Below, piece by piece: positions 53,584 to 61,871 of a DNA stretch of 64,000 bases (its first letter is position 1; each line of letters begins with the position of its first letter). This stretch comes from Desulfosporosinus cupriresistens (GTDB taxonomy: Bacteria > Bacillota > Desulfitobacteriia > Desulfitobacteriales > Desulfitobacteriaceae). The position numbers and the translations under genes were made by a program. Below the pieces are notes generated by a model, which was given only the letters and a program-made list of their open reading frames with translations, made no database searches and was not told the origin of the DNA. The stretch spans positions 45,603 to 109,602 of the forward strand of contig NZ_MASS01000007.1 in the NCBI RefSeq assembly GCF_001707885.1, written 5' to 3'.

Positions 53584-55461
53584 ATGCTGCTTTCTCTAAA
53601 ACAATTTAAACCATTTGATCAGTTGCCTGAAAATGTTTTATTAGAGTTGAGCAAAACGATTCCAGTTAAGACCTATTCGACAGGTAGTTTTGTATTCATA
53701 GAAGGCGAAAAATCACTGGATTCATTATTTTTAGTTCTATCTGGAGTTGTGGAGATCATTACAGGAAACGGAGTGGTAAGACTAAGAAGTCAGGGAGACT
53801 TCTTTGGAGAAACAGTGATTCTTACTGGTAAACGATACCCCGCATCTGCAAAGGTAATTGCTGAGTTAACTTGTTACGTGTTGGGAAGAGAAGCCTTTGA
53901 GAATCTCTTACACAACTATCAGGAGGTTGCTCGCTATTTTAACCGCGTATTAACGGATCGAATGTGTGGGTTGTACGAAGAAATGCTCCAAGAACAACCT
54001 TATGAGTCGTTCGGTTTAGGATTTGAACGCTTCAAACAAAAGGTTTATGACATTATGTCCGCTCCTGTAGAAACCTGTCAGCCGCACACTCCGATCAACG
54101 ACTTAGCTCGTTTATTCACAAAGAAAAAAATCAGTTCTATGGTTGTTACAGATGCCAATGGTAAGATGCTAGGTTTAGTTAGTGAACGGGATATTATTAG
54201 TAAAGTACTTGCCCGCGACGGCAACCCTTCGGTAGTTGTCGCTGTTGATATTATGCAACAAGACCCCCCAACGTTGATAGCTAATGCCTTCTTCTACCAA
54301 GCACTGCTTACTATGCTGAAAAGCCATGGCAAATATATTGTGGTCACGGATAAAAAACGACCCATTGGCATTGTCACTATTGGAGATTTAACTAGGGCAA
54401 GGATTACGAGTTCCTTAACGATTGTTAAAGACATAGAACTTGCCGGAAGTATCCCAGAATTGGCACAAGCTATCAAACAAATTAACAAAACAGTGGCTAC
54501 GATGATCAGTGAAAAAGCCTCCGCTAGTGAAATCGGGGAAGTGGTATCAGAGTTATATGACATATTAACTCGAAGGTTGCTTTTGCTGGCGGAGAATTTG
54601 ATGGTTGAAAAGGGTCTTGGTCGGCCGTCGGTTGATTATTGCTGGTTAACCATGGGCAGTGGCGGTCGTGAAGAGCTAACTCCCTCTTCGGACCAAGACA
54701 GTGCCATAATATATGCCGATGTTTCACTTGAAGAGGAAGGGAAAATTAAAGACTACTTTCGCGAACTGGCACAATATGTAACAGACGGATTAGACCTTTG
54801 TGGTCTAATTAAATGTCCTGGAAATATTATGCCCACAAATCCCGAATGGTGTCTGTCATTAACAACTTGGAAAAGTACGGTACTCCAGTGGGCAAGCACG
54901 CCTAATCCCGATGCTGTTCGTCAGTTTACAATTTTTTTGGACTTCAGACCGGTTTTTGGACAAGATTATTTGGCCCAGACATTACGTGATTATACGTTGC
55001 ATTTGTTTCGAACCACTCCAGCCCTTCTTCATTTCCTTACAAGTGATGCGCTAAGCCATAGGGTACCTCTTAACCTATTCAAACACGTAATATTGGAAAA
55101 GAATAAAGACCATAAGAACGAAGTGGATCTAAAAAAATCTGCGTGCGTTCATATTGTGGACTGTATCCGTATTTTTGCTATGCGGGAAAGTATTGTTGAG
55201 GTTAATACTTTAGCGCGACTGAAGAAGCTAGTCCAATTTGAAGCCATCTCCGCCGATGATGCCGAGTACTACGAAGCTGCTTTTCAATCCCTTATGATGT
55301 TCAGGATGCGAGAAAACCTACGGAAACTGGGTCTAGGGTTCATCCCGGATAACTATATTAACCCAAATAACCTCAGCGAAAGAGAACGCTCTGTTATGCG
55401 CGAGAGTTTTTTGGCAGTTGACCGTCTTCAAACCGTAACCGGGTTGGCTTTCCAAGTTTAA
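53584..55461 (+). CDS. Cyclic nucleotide-binding / CBS / DUF294 nucleotidyltransferase-like protein
   Basis: This protein of about 625 residues has a cNMP-binding domain (residues about 10-125; GEKSLDSLFLVLSGVVEI, GDFFGETVILTGKRYPASA), a CBS pair (about 155-275; VSERDIISKVLARDG) and a DUF294 nucleotidyltransferase domain (about 300-440; MGSGGREELTPSSDQDSAIIY, the GSxxR...DxD metal site). A DUF294 C-terminal domain follows (about 475-625). AGGGGG abuts the ATG at 53578, so the ATG at 53584 is preferred. It is 26 nt upstream of an exonuclease gene. Such pairs occur near acetate-transporter genes in many bacteria (from memory); activity is unknown. Confidence 0.88.
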   Translation: MLLSLKQFKPFDQLPENVLLELSKTIPVKTYSTGSFVFIEGEKSLDSLFLVLSGVVEIITGNGVVRLRSQGDFFGETVILTGKRYPASAKVIAELTCYVLGREAFENLLHNYQEVARYFNRVLTDRMCGLYEEMLQEQPYESFGLGFERFKQKVYDIMSAPVETCQPHTPINDLARLFTKKKISSMVVTDANGKMLGLVSERDIISKVLARDGNPSVVVAVDIMQQDPPTLIANAFFYQALLTMLKSHGKYIVVTDKKRPIGIVTIGDLTRARITSSLTIVKDIELAGSIPELAQAIKQINKTVATMISEKASASEIGEVVSELYDILTRRLLLLAENLMVEKGLGRPSVDYCWLTMGSGGREELTPSSDQDSAIIYADVSLEEEGKIKDYFRELAQYVTDGLDLCGLIKCPGNIMPTNPEWCLSLTTWKSTVLQWASTPNPDAVRQFTIFLDFRPVFGQDYLAQTLRDYTLHLFRTTPALLHFLTSDALSHRVPLNLFKHVILEKNKDHKNEVDLKKSACVHIVDCIRIFAMRESIVEVNTLARLKKLVQFEAISADDAEYYEAAFQSLMMFRMRENLRKLGLGFIPDNYINPNNLSERERSVMRESFLAVDRLQTVTGLAFQV

Positions 55462-55487
55462 GGCCATTTGTAAGGGAGGACTGAGAG

Positions 55488-56189
55488 ATGACCAGTAAGA
55501 TCAGTATATTCATGAATTTTTATAAATTCTGCTGCACGGTCGATGAGGAGGATTTTTGCCAAAGAGTAACCGCTTTTCGTCTGCGGAAATGGCCTTCCTT
55601 ACCTTTAGATGGCAGCCGGTTTGTTGTGTTCGATACCGAGACTACTGGGTTTTATCCTCATAAAGGGGATGAAATTATTTCTGTCGGAGGGGTGGTTGTT
55701 GACAAGGGCCAGCTTACAGATGAGACGTTTCTCCAATTCATCAATCCTAACCGTGGAATTCCTCCACTTGTAACAGAATTAACCGGTATCACCGATGAAA
55801 TGGTAGCAACAGCGCCGGATTTTATCGTAGTTTGTAATAAATTCATGGATTTTGTAGGGTCTTCAATGCTTGTTGCTCATTGCGGTGCTTTCGATTTTAG
55901 TTTTATTAATGCCCAATTGCAAAAAAACTGTGGAGAAAAGTTATGCCCTTTGGTTTTAGACACCTATTTAATCTCACATCTACTTTTTCCCGACCATAAA
56001 ACCCATTCTCTCGACGATTTGGCTGAAGCTTATGGGGTGCCCTTAACGGACCGCCACACGGCGCTAGGGGATTCGATCATAACTGGCAGAATTTTTTTGG
56101 CAATGGTCGAGGACTTGAAGAAAAAAGGCATTAATACTACAACTGATTTGCTGTACAGTTTTAAATATCAGAAGTTTAGTACGCAGTAA
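55488..56189 (+). CDS. 3'-5' exonuclease of the DEDDh (DnaQ/PolC epsilon) family
   Basis: This 233-residue protein has a 45-residue N-terminal tail and then the exonuclease fold: FVVFDTETTGFYP (ExoI, D-x-E), PLVTELTGITDEMVA, VAHCGAFDFSFIN (ExoII, Asp) and LTDRHTALGDSIITG (ExoIII, His and Asp). All catalytic residues are present. It is adjacent (26 nt) to the cNMP/CBS/nucleotidyltransferase gene, so they form a two-gene operon. It may act on nucleic acid or on a small nucleotide; which one cannot be told. Confidence 0.88.
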   Translation: MTSKISIFMNFYKFCCTVDEEDFCQRVTAFRLRKWPSLPLDGSRFVVFDTETTGFYPHKGDEIISVGGVVVDKGQLTDETFLQFINPNRGIPPLVTELTGITDEMVATAPDFIVVCNKFMDFVGSSMLVAHCGAFDFSFINAQLQKNCGEKLCPLVLDTYLISHLLFPDHKTHSLDDLAEAYGVPLTDRHTALGDSIITGRIFLAMVEDLKKKGINTTTDLLYSFKYQKFSTQ

Positions 56190-56532
56190 TCAGCTTAATT
56201 TAGCTCAATAGAGCAGCCATTCCCTCTTATTGGACAATCTTCCATCCTATGTTGATGGGCATATTCTGACACGAAGGCAGTAGGTTATTCCTAGAGAAAA
56301 TAATTCTTATTTATATAACATCTCATAACATATCTGAATAAATTTATTAATAAAAATAGTTAAAATATTCGTACAAATTTGAATTGTTTGTGTTATTATG
56401 TGTTTAAGTCTTTGTGCAGAATTGTTAGTGTGAAGGTTGTTTGTGCGTTTGCGTGTTATATATACAATAACTTCTTAGAGCGAACCATAAACACGGCTGT
56501 TTAGAAGTAAAATTTAGATGAAGGGAGGTAGA
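56190..56532. other. Leader region ahead of the SatP-type gene, no gene recognised
   Basis: AT-rich. No terminator with a clear T-run follows the exonuclease gene and no known RNA motif was seen. A small upstream ORF begins at 56533. Confidence 0.4.
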
Positions 56533-56619
56533 GTGACGCATAAAATAATTTGTAAAGATAAAGACATATATAATATTACAGGTCAACTATCACAAACTAA
56601 GGAGGAAAATCGAAGATGA
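56533..56619 (+). CDS. Possible 28-residue leader peptide coupled to the SatP-type gene
   Basis: A GTG start with an excellent RBS (AAGGGAGG, spacing 5 nt) opens a 28-codon frame (MTHKIICKDKDIYNITGQLS and eight more residues). Its TGA overlaps the ATG of the transporter gene as ATGA. The transporter's own RBS (GGAGGAAAA) lies within the frame. The arrangement suggests translational coupling or leader-peptide control. Translation is inferred from the signals only. Confidence 0.45.
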   Translation: MTHKIICKDKDIYNITGQLSQTKEENRR

Positions 56620-57287
56620 GTATACAAGAAGTAAAGGTTAATTATAGTGGTGCAGATCCTACGGCTTTTGGTGTTTTGGGTTTGGCGATGATATGTCTCA
56701 TAGCTTCAACTTCCAAATTAGGTTTTACTGATCATAGTGCAACAGGTTTGCTTGTTGTGTGGGCATGTTTATTGGGTGGTATTGTTCAAATTATGGCTGC
56801 AAAAATTGACTTTCAGAAGGGCAACGTTTTGGGTGGCACAGCTCTGGGTGCTTATGGCTTTTTCTGGGTAGGTATGGCCTTTTCATGGTTAACTATGAAC
56901 GGAGCGTTCGGCCCAGGCATGAAAGCTGCTGTTGACCCTAAAATGTTGGGATTTGTATTTTTGGGTTACCTTATTTTCTCTCTTTTTACAACAGTAGCTG
57001 CTTTAGAAGTGAACGTTCCTTTTGTTGTGTTGTTTCTGTTCATTGATGTGCTATTTTTCTCACTTTCGGCAGTTACATTTAATGTAGGTCCTGCTCCTAT
57101 GTTTACTCAACTAGCTGGTTGGTCTGAATTGATTGTTTCCATCATTGGCTTCTATTATTCAGCGGCCATATTTTATAAGAACTTTTATGGACGTGAAATA
57201 TTGCCTCTTGGTAGGCCACTTAACGTTATTAAAAAATCTGTACCTGCACCTGCTGTGCCTGATCAACGTCAGAGAGCTAGAGCCTAA
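56616..57287 (+). CDS. Acetate/succinate transporter of the GPR1/FUN34/YaaH (SatP) family
   Basis: This 223-residue membrane protein has six helices. It starts with YSGADPTAFGVLGLAMICL (the family's N-P-A-P-L-G-L-like motif, here ADPTAFGVLG) and contains LLGGIVQIMAAKIDFQKGNVLGGTALGAYGFFW, the hallmark of AceTr proteins. It forms a channel-like carrier for acetate and other short acids. The RBS AGGAGG is strong. It lies 426 nt after the exonuclease gene and is followed by two hairpins. Confidence 0.92.
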   Translation: MSIQEVKVNYSGADPTAFGVLGLAMICLIASTSKLGFTDHSATGLLVVWACLLGGIVQIMAAKIDFQKGNVLGGTALGAYGFFWVGMAFSWLTMNGAFGPGMKAAVDPKMLGFVFLGYLIFSLFTTVAALEVNVPFVVLFLFIDVLFFSLSAVTFNVGPAPMFTQLAGWSELIVSIIGFYYSAAIFYKNFYGREILPLGRPLNVIKKSVPAPAVPDQRQRARA

Positions 57288-57314
57288 GAAATTATATATT
57301 AAATTCTACGATGA

Positions 57315-57346
57315 AAAAGGCTCGAGAAATCTCGGGCCTTTTTTTC
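57315..57346 (+). terminator. Terminator after the SatP-type gene
   Basis: AAAAAGGCTCGAGA and TCTCGGGCCTTTTT pair (a C-G-rich stem with small mismatches around AAA), followed by TTCTACG. It lies 28 nt after the stop. Confidence 0.8.
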
Positions 57347-57353
57347 TACGTGC

Positions 57354-57404
57354 AACTAAAGCTGTCGCCTTCGCCGAGGCTTGGCGAAGGCGACAGCTTT
57401 AGTT
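57354..57404. repeat. GC-rich hairpin repeat, copy C (22-bp perfect stem)
   Basis: The segment 57354-57375 (begins AACTAAAGCTGTCGCC) is the exact reverse complement of 57383-57404, with a 7-nt loop. TTCTTTAAA follows. The stem resembles copies A (26684) and B (27781). It lies directly after an ordinary terminator, so termination is not its only explanation. Confidence 0.85.
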
Positions 57405-57451
57405 TTCTTTAAATGCTAGAGTATGACGCTGCAGATTAGTCTAGGTATTAT

Positions 57452-58372
57452 CTATTTAAGAAAGCCATTGAGAATGGTATCCTCTGCTTCCTTTTCCGAA
57501 AACCCGATTGACATTAATTTAATTAACTGTTCGGACTCGATCCGCCCTATGGCTGCCTCATGTACGAGTTGCGCTTCGCTATGATAGGCTGAAATTTTAG
57601 GGGTCGAAAGAACTTGAGCATTATGCATAATTATGGCGTCGCATTGTATATGACCACGGCCTTTATTTCGTCCTACTAAATCGAAATAGAATTCTTGCTT
57701 TGAATCGTCCTGGGCAACGGATCGTGAAATAATTTGGGCTGAAGAATCCGCACCTTGTAATTCGACAGTAATATTTGATTCTGCTTCTTGATCCATATAG
57801 GTCAAGAGCCGTTCTGTGACCACAAGCTTGGCATTATCCATAAGTCGGATCTCAGTATCCCTTTTAGTGCGGTCAATTCCTTTTATTTGAATAAGTTCAA
57901 GTTCGACAACAGAGCCTGCCTCTGCCTCAATAATGGTCTTTGGATTTAAAACCCGCTGACCCTGTCCTTCACCTTGTCCATAGTGCTTCTCTACGTACTT
58001 AAGTTTGGCACCTTTTCTCACAAAAAAGTTGTGTATTCCGTCGTGTTGTGATGCATGGTCTCCTGAATTATGGATTCCGCAGCCAGCAACGACCAACACG
58101 TCTGAGTATTCTCCGATTTCGAAGGTATTATAGACAACATCATTGATGTTCTCCTCAGTTACAATAACCGGAATATGGACACTTTCTCCTTTGGTATAAG
58201 GTTTTACAATTACATCAATGCCTGATTTGTCCTCTTTGGTTATGATATCAATATTAGCCGTTGTATTCCGCTGGACCCCTGCTCCATTCTTTCGAATATT
58301 GTAAGCTCCTTGGGGTATTTCATGAAGATCGGCCACTTTTTCCAGCATTAATTTATCCAATGCATTCAACAT
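57452..58372 (-). CDS. sufB: Fe-S cluster scaffold SufB/SufD-like protein (SufB of a minimal SufBC)
   Basis: This 306-residue protein carries only the SufBD core beta-helix: YVEKHYGQGEGQGQRVLNPKTIIEAEAGS, LLTYMDQEAESNITVELQG, ISRSVAQDDSKQEFYFDLVGRNKGRGHIQCDAIIM, HEAAIGRIESEQLIKLMSIGFSEKEAEDTILNGFL. It is much shorter than E. coli SufB (about 495). It pairs with SufC upstream, as in two-gene SufBC systems of anaerobes. The frame is open to 58417, but AAAGGGG precedes the ATG at 58372, which overlaps the sufC end by 20 nt. It assembles or transfers Fe-S clusters in the cytosol. Confidence 0.88.
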   Translation of the reverse strand: MLNALDKLMLEKVADLHEIPQGAYNIRKNGAGVQRNTTANIDIITKEDKSGIDVIVKPYTKGESVHIPVIVTEENINDVVYNTFEIGEYSDVLVVAGCGIHNSGDHASQHDGIHNFFVRKGAKLKYVEKHYGQGEGQGQRVLNPKTIIEAEAGSVVELELIQIKGIDRTKRDTEIRLMDNAKLVVTERLLTYMDQEAESNITVELQGADSSAQIISRSVAQDDSKQEFYFDLVGRNKGRGHIQCDAIIMHNAQVLSTPKISAYHSEAQLVHEAAIGRIESEQLIKLMSIGFSEKEAEDTILNGFLK

Positions 58373-59105
58373 TCTGACCAACCCCTTTCTCACATTTAGT
58401 GCTACATGCACAAGCATCAGTATTTAAAATTCCAGCAAGAATTATATCCCTTTCGGATTGCGCGCTGATTGTCCCATTGGACATCAAAATGATTTCATCT
58501 GCAAGCTCCATAATACGTTCCTGGTGAGAAATGATAACGATCGTTGTATCATATTTCATATGGATATTTTTAAACGTTTCCGCAAGCTTCTGAAAGCTCC
58601 ATAAATCAATTCCTGCTTCGGGTTCGTCAAAAACTGCAAGCTTTAGATTCCGTGCAAGCACGGTAGCAATTTCGATCCTTTTCATTTCTCCTCCTGAGAG
58701 ACTGGTGTCAACATCTCTGTTGAGATAATCTTGGGCACATAAACCTACATCATACAACAAATCGCAAATATTAACTTTTTCAGGATTATACGAGGCAGCC
58801 ATCTTTAGAAGGTCTTTGACTTTGATTCCTTTAAAACGAGGTGGACTCTGAAAAGCATACCCAATACCCAGACGAGCTCTTTCGGTGATATTCATGGTTG
58901 TAATGTCTTGCCCATCGAGTAGAATCTTACCTGTGGTAGTATTATAGACACCCATAATGATTTTGGCCAATGAAGATTTACCTCCGCCATTTGGACCGGT
59001 GACAACATATATTTTTTTATCATAGAATTTTAAATTTATATTCTTCAGAATCTCAACGTGGTTATCTCCATCTGTTTCTAGAGATACTCCCTGTATTTCA
59101 AGCAT
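58353..59105 (-). CDS. sufC: Fe-S assembly ATPase SufC
   Basis: This 250-residue ABC-type ATPase has Walker A GPNGGGKSS, Q-loop AFQSPPRFKGIKVKDLL (SufC-specific), signature SLSGGEMKRIE, Walker B LAVFDEPEAGIDLWS and H-loop ISHQER. All are typical of SufC, which is soluble and drives conformational changes in SufB. A short Cys-rich tail (ACACSTKCEKGVGQNVEC) near the C-terminus is unusual. It is first in sufC-sufB with RBS TAAGGAGG. No SufS or SufU is adjacent. Confidence 0.92.
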   Translation of the reverse strand: MLEIQGVSLETDGDNHVEILKNINLKFYDKKIYVVTGPNGGGKSSLAKIIMGVYNTTTGKILLDGQDITTMNITERARLGIGYAFQSPPRFKGIKVKDLLKMAASYNPEKVNICDLLYDVGLCAQDYLNRDVDTSLSGGEMKRIEIATVLARNLKLAVFDEPEAGIDLWSFQKLAETFKNIHMKYDTTIVIISHQERIMELADEIILMSNGTISAQSERDIILAGILNTDACACSTKCEKGVGQNVECIG

Positions 59106-59352
59106 GACTATTCCTCCTTAATTGCTTATCCGTTGTCCATGTTCCAGAATATCATAATCCGACAATTTATTGTAGAAGATTTATTAATTATTTTTTTGAG
59201 CTTGGAGAATATATTTTTCCAAGCTTGTTTCTTATATACAAAAAGAGTATGGATTCTGGGGTGAAGAGTACCTGAAGTTTATATTATAACCAAATACGAT
59301 CTCCTTACATATATTGCTTTAGTTAGATTGACGTTCGATAGGGGGGAATTAC

Positions 59353-59964
59353 GTGGGCATTAAAGATACAGGGTGCCTTAATCACGTGCCCTATGGTTAT
59401 GGAGTTTTACGTTCTTATAATGGCAAATGTCATTATTACCGGGATAATCAACACATCCGCCATAATTTCAAAATGAAGGAATTTAATCCTAAGAGAATCC
59501 ATCCATATGGTGTCATGGAAAAACTGGTCGATGATTTGCAGAAAATGCGGTATTTATTAGGAGTACCCATTATAGTTACGAGTGGCTATCGCAGAGAATC
59601 AAACCCACATGGTGCAGGGCTGGCAGCTGATATTACAGTCCCAAGAAAAAGCTTTATTCAAGTTGCAGAAGCAGCGTATCATGCTGGTTTTCGCAGAATT
59701 GAAGTAATGAAACAATACGGAACTTCTTATGGGAACTTAATGAGTGTAGGAGGCCATGTGCACGTGGATGTATATGACGGCAGTGGGAATACCGCTTGGG
59801 GAACAGAATATGATTGCCCCTCATGTGATAGAATTCCCTGTTATCCTTGGTACGCTTGGGGAATTCAAAATTCATGGTCCGCAACGAGCCAGCCAAATAC
59901 GTTTAATCAATTATTACACAACCTGAAGACTAACGCTCATGATACCGGCTATCGCGGATGCTGA
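59353..59964 (+). CDS. Peptidase M15-type protein (D-Ala-D-Ala carboxypeptidase-like)
   Basis: This 203-residue protein (GTG start, RBS AGGGGGG) has the Peptidase_M15_3 metal site: SNPHGAGLAADI (His and Asp ligands) and GGHVHVDVY (third His). This follows a VPIIVTSGYRR strand. Extra Cys residues occur at the N-terminus, in YDCPSCDRIPCYPWYAWG and at the very end. No signal peptide is visible. It probably cuts peptidoglycan peptides. It is 30 nt upstream of an L,D-transpeptidase-type gene, so the two are likely co-transcribed. Confidence 0.82.
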   Translation: MGIKDTGCLNHVPYGYGVLRSYNGKCHYYRDNQHIRHNFKMKEFNPKRIHPYGVMEKLVDDLQKMRYLLGVPIIVTSGYRRESNPHGAGLAADITVPRKSFIQVAEAAYHAGFRRIEVMKQYGTSYGNLMSVGGHVHVDVYDGSGNTAWGTEYDCPSCDRIPCYPWYAWGIQNSWSATSQPNTFNQLLHNLKTNAHDTGYRGC

Positions 59965-59994
59965 GGAGAATAATCAATACACGGGGTGGTTTAA

Positions 59995-60330
59995 GTGGCG
60001 TATTCAATTATTGTTTCCAAAAGCAATAGGCAACTCTACTTGTTAAAGGATGGTAATGTGATTAAAACCTATCCCGTTGGCATAGGAAAGATGCTCACTG
60101 CAACACCTACGGGTACGTTTAGAATTATAAATAAGGCCCCCAATCCGGGAGGACCTTTTGGAGTAATGTGGATGGGACTAAGTAAACCCCACTATGGAAT
60201 TCATGGTACCAATGATCCTCAATCCATTGGTAAACAAGTGTCCAAAGGATGCGTCAGAATGTTCAATTCGGATGTAATAGAACTTTCCAAGATTGTGCCG
60301 ATTGGAGTAATGGTAACTATAAGAGCATAA
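59995..60330 (+). CDS. L,D-transpeptidase (YkuD) domain protein, minimal
   Basis: This 111-residue protein is just a YkuD catalytic domain: [45 protein letters not shown] and VSKGCVRM (the H...S-x-G-C motif with catalytic Cys). It cross-links peptidoglycan by 3-3 bonds in family members. It lacks a signal peptide and LysM domain. GTG start. It follows the M15-type gene by 30 nt. The absence of export signals in both genes suggests use in the mother cell during spore wall building; this is inference. Confidence 0.85.
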   Translation: MAYSIIVSKSNRQLYLLKDGNVIKTYPVGIGKMLTATPTGTFRIINKAPNPGGPFGVMWMGLSKPHYGIHGTNDPQSIGKQVSKGCVRMFNSDVIELSKIVPIGVMVTIRA

Positions 60331-60350
60331 TCAAATATCCTAACCCGGGA

Positions 60351-60389
60351 TTTAGTTGAAGCCAGCACAAAGTGCTGGCTTCAACTAAA
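60351..60389. repeat. 18-bp perfect hairpin downstream of the L,D-transpeptidase gene
   Basis: The segments 60351-60368 and 60372-60389 are exact reverse complements (core GCCAGCAC-AAA-GTGCTGGC, ends TTTAGTTGAA/TTCAACTAAA). It lies 20 nt after the stop and may act as a terminator, though no T-run follows on the plus strand beyond the stem. Confidence 0.75.
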
Positions 60390-60552
60390 AAAGTTTATTT
60401 ATTTGGGTATACGATATATAGGCAGGTCACCGAACATTTTCAGGCTTTCTTCTTGGATCCAATCTCCCTGATTAGTTTCCTTTGGAAGCTAAGTTATCCC
60501 AGCGGACATGGTCGAGAGGTTTATGAATAAAATGGTTGATTTCCCAACCACA

Positions 60553-60597
60553 CAAAAAAAGATCAAGACTTTGTCCTACGGACAAGCCTTGATCTTT
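60553..60597 (-). terminator. Terminator after the hexahaem cytochrome gene
   Basis: On the minus strand AAAGATCAAGG-TTGTCC and GGACAA-CTTGATCTTT form a long stem around GTA, followed by TTTTTGTGTGG. It lies just beyond the cytochrome stop at 60609. Confidence 0.85.
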
Positions 60598-60608
60598 CTT
60601 ATTTCGTG

Positions 60609-61670
60609 TTACTTGGCTAGGTCTGGTAATGCTTTCTTAATCATGTCTAGAACCGTTGGATCTACAATTTCTACGTTTTTGGTTGTCGGATTGACCTTAG
60701 TAGCGGACTCTGGAACAGCAGTGAAACTGTGGTCAGCAGTCATATGACCGTGAGGATCAGACTTATTATCCCACATTATGGTCTTCACGTCGTAATTTTT
60801 CCCCGCATGGCAAGTTACACAAATGTCGTTGGGATTATCTTTCCGTAGTAATCGGCCAGTCGCGTTGGTACCGTGTGGGCCGTGGCAAGTTAAGCAACTA
60901 TTGATCATACCAGTAGTGTTGTGTTTGCTGAAAGTATAGTCGCGTGTACCATAGTGGTTCGTCGCAATAATAGCACCTGACTTAGGATCTTTCGTTGGAT
61001 CACTTTTGTGGCACGTTAAGCAAATCTCAGAAGTGGGCGACACCATAGTTGCTTTTTTCTGCTCGTTCGTTGTTGCGGCGACGTGCGCACTACCAGGACC
61101 GTGACAACCTTCGCAGGTTATTGTGTAATCAGGTGTTCCACCACCACCCATACCAGGGCTATGACACTTAGCACAGCTGTAATCTCCTGCTGACCAATTC
61201 TGGGTTCCAGTGACTAAGCCAGGACTATCGATCTTATACGTGCCGTCAGGGTTTTTGACGAGTTTGCCCACTCGATAGAACTGTTTTGCAAAACCAGCAG
61301 TTTTAGGGATTTCAGCCACTACATAGGTATCCATTTCTACCCCAAGGGCTTTGCTTAAATCTATTGTTGTTGACTTTGCATTATCGGCTGCACCGTCATA
61401 TACGGTAATCGATCCATAGGTCTTATCTAGTTTATAAGCTGATAAAGGTTTAAAGGATTGATAATGGGGCGTTTTGTCGTAGTTTGTTTTCTGATGGCAA
61501 CCTTGACAGGTTTTTTCACCAACATAGGTGGCAGTCACATTTGCAACCTGGGTTGCTGGAGTCGTTTGAGTTGAAGGTGTTGGAGTAGGTTGCTGAGTAC
61601 TGCAGCCAGCTACTAACATGATAGTTACTAAAACTATTAGACTTAATACCATAATTCTAAGTCGATTCAC
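60609..61670 (-). CDS. Hexahaem c-type cytochrome lipoprotein
   Basis: This 353-residue protein (GTG start, RBS AGGAGGG) has a lipoprotein signal (LVAGCS, Cys at about residue 23) and a Thr/Pro/Gln-rich linker. Six CxxCH haem motifs follow: CQGCH, CAKCH, CEGCH, CLTCH, CLTCH and CVTCH. The layout resembles cytochrome c554-like and DmsE/MtrA-unrelated multihaem electron carriers; no catalytic signature was recognised. It would sit on the outer face of the membrane. It is divergent from a tetrahaem NrfH/NapC-type protein (61872), its likely quinol-oxidising partner. Confidence 0.9.
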   Translation of the reverse strand: MNRLRIMVLSLIVLVTIMLVAGCSTQQPTPTPSTQTTPATQVANVTATYVGEKTCQGCHQKTNYDKTPHYQSFKPLSAYKLDKTYGSITVYDGAADNAKSTTIDLSKALGVEMDTYVVAEIPKTAGFAKQFYRVGKLVKNPDGTYKIDSPGLVTGTQNWSAGDYSCAKCHSPGMGGGGTPDYTITCEGCHGPGSAHVAATTNEQKKATMVSPTSEICLTCHKSDPTKDPKSGAIIATNHYGTRDYTFSKHNTTGMINSCLTCHGPHGTNATGRLLRKDNPNDICVTCHAGKNYDVKTIMWDNKSDPHGHMTADHSFTAVPESATKVNPTTKNVEIVDPTVLDMIKKALPDLAK

Positions 61671-61871
61671 TGAAAAAATCCCTCCTTCTCAGGTTCTTTA
61701 AACATAAATAGTTTGCCGAAAAAAATTCCTTTTATACTAACGACGAAATGTTATCCTGCCAAAATTTCATAAATTATTTCCTCGTAAATTTACATAATAC
61801 ATAAATTCTAAAGTTTGTAGTTACAATAAGATTGCGTAATGAAGAGTAGTATAAGTCACTAAAAAGGAGTG

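Noticed and set aside
60508..60747. 79-codon plus-strand frame after the L,D-transpeptidase gene
   Set aside because: It runs through a terminator hairpin and antisense to the end of the hexahaem cytochrome gene.
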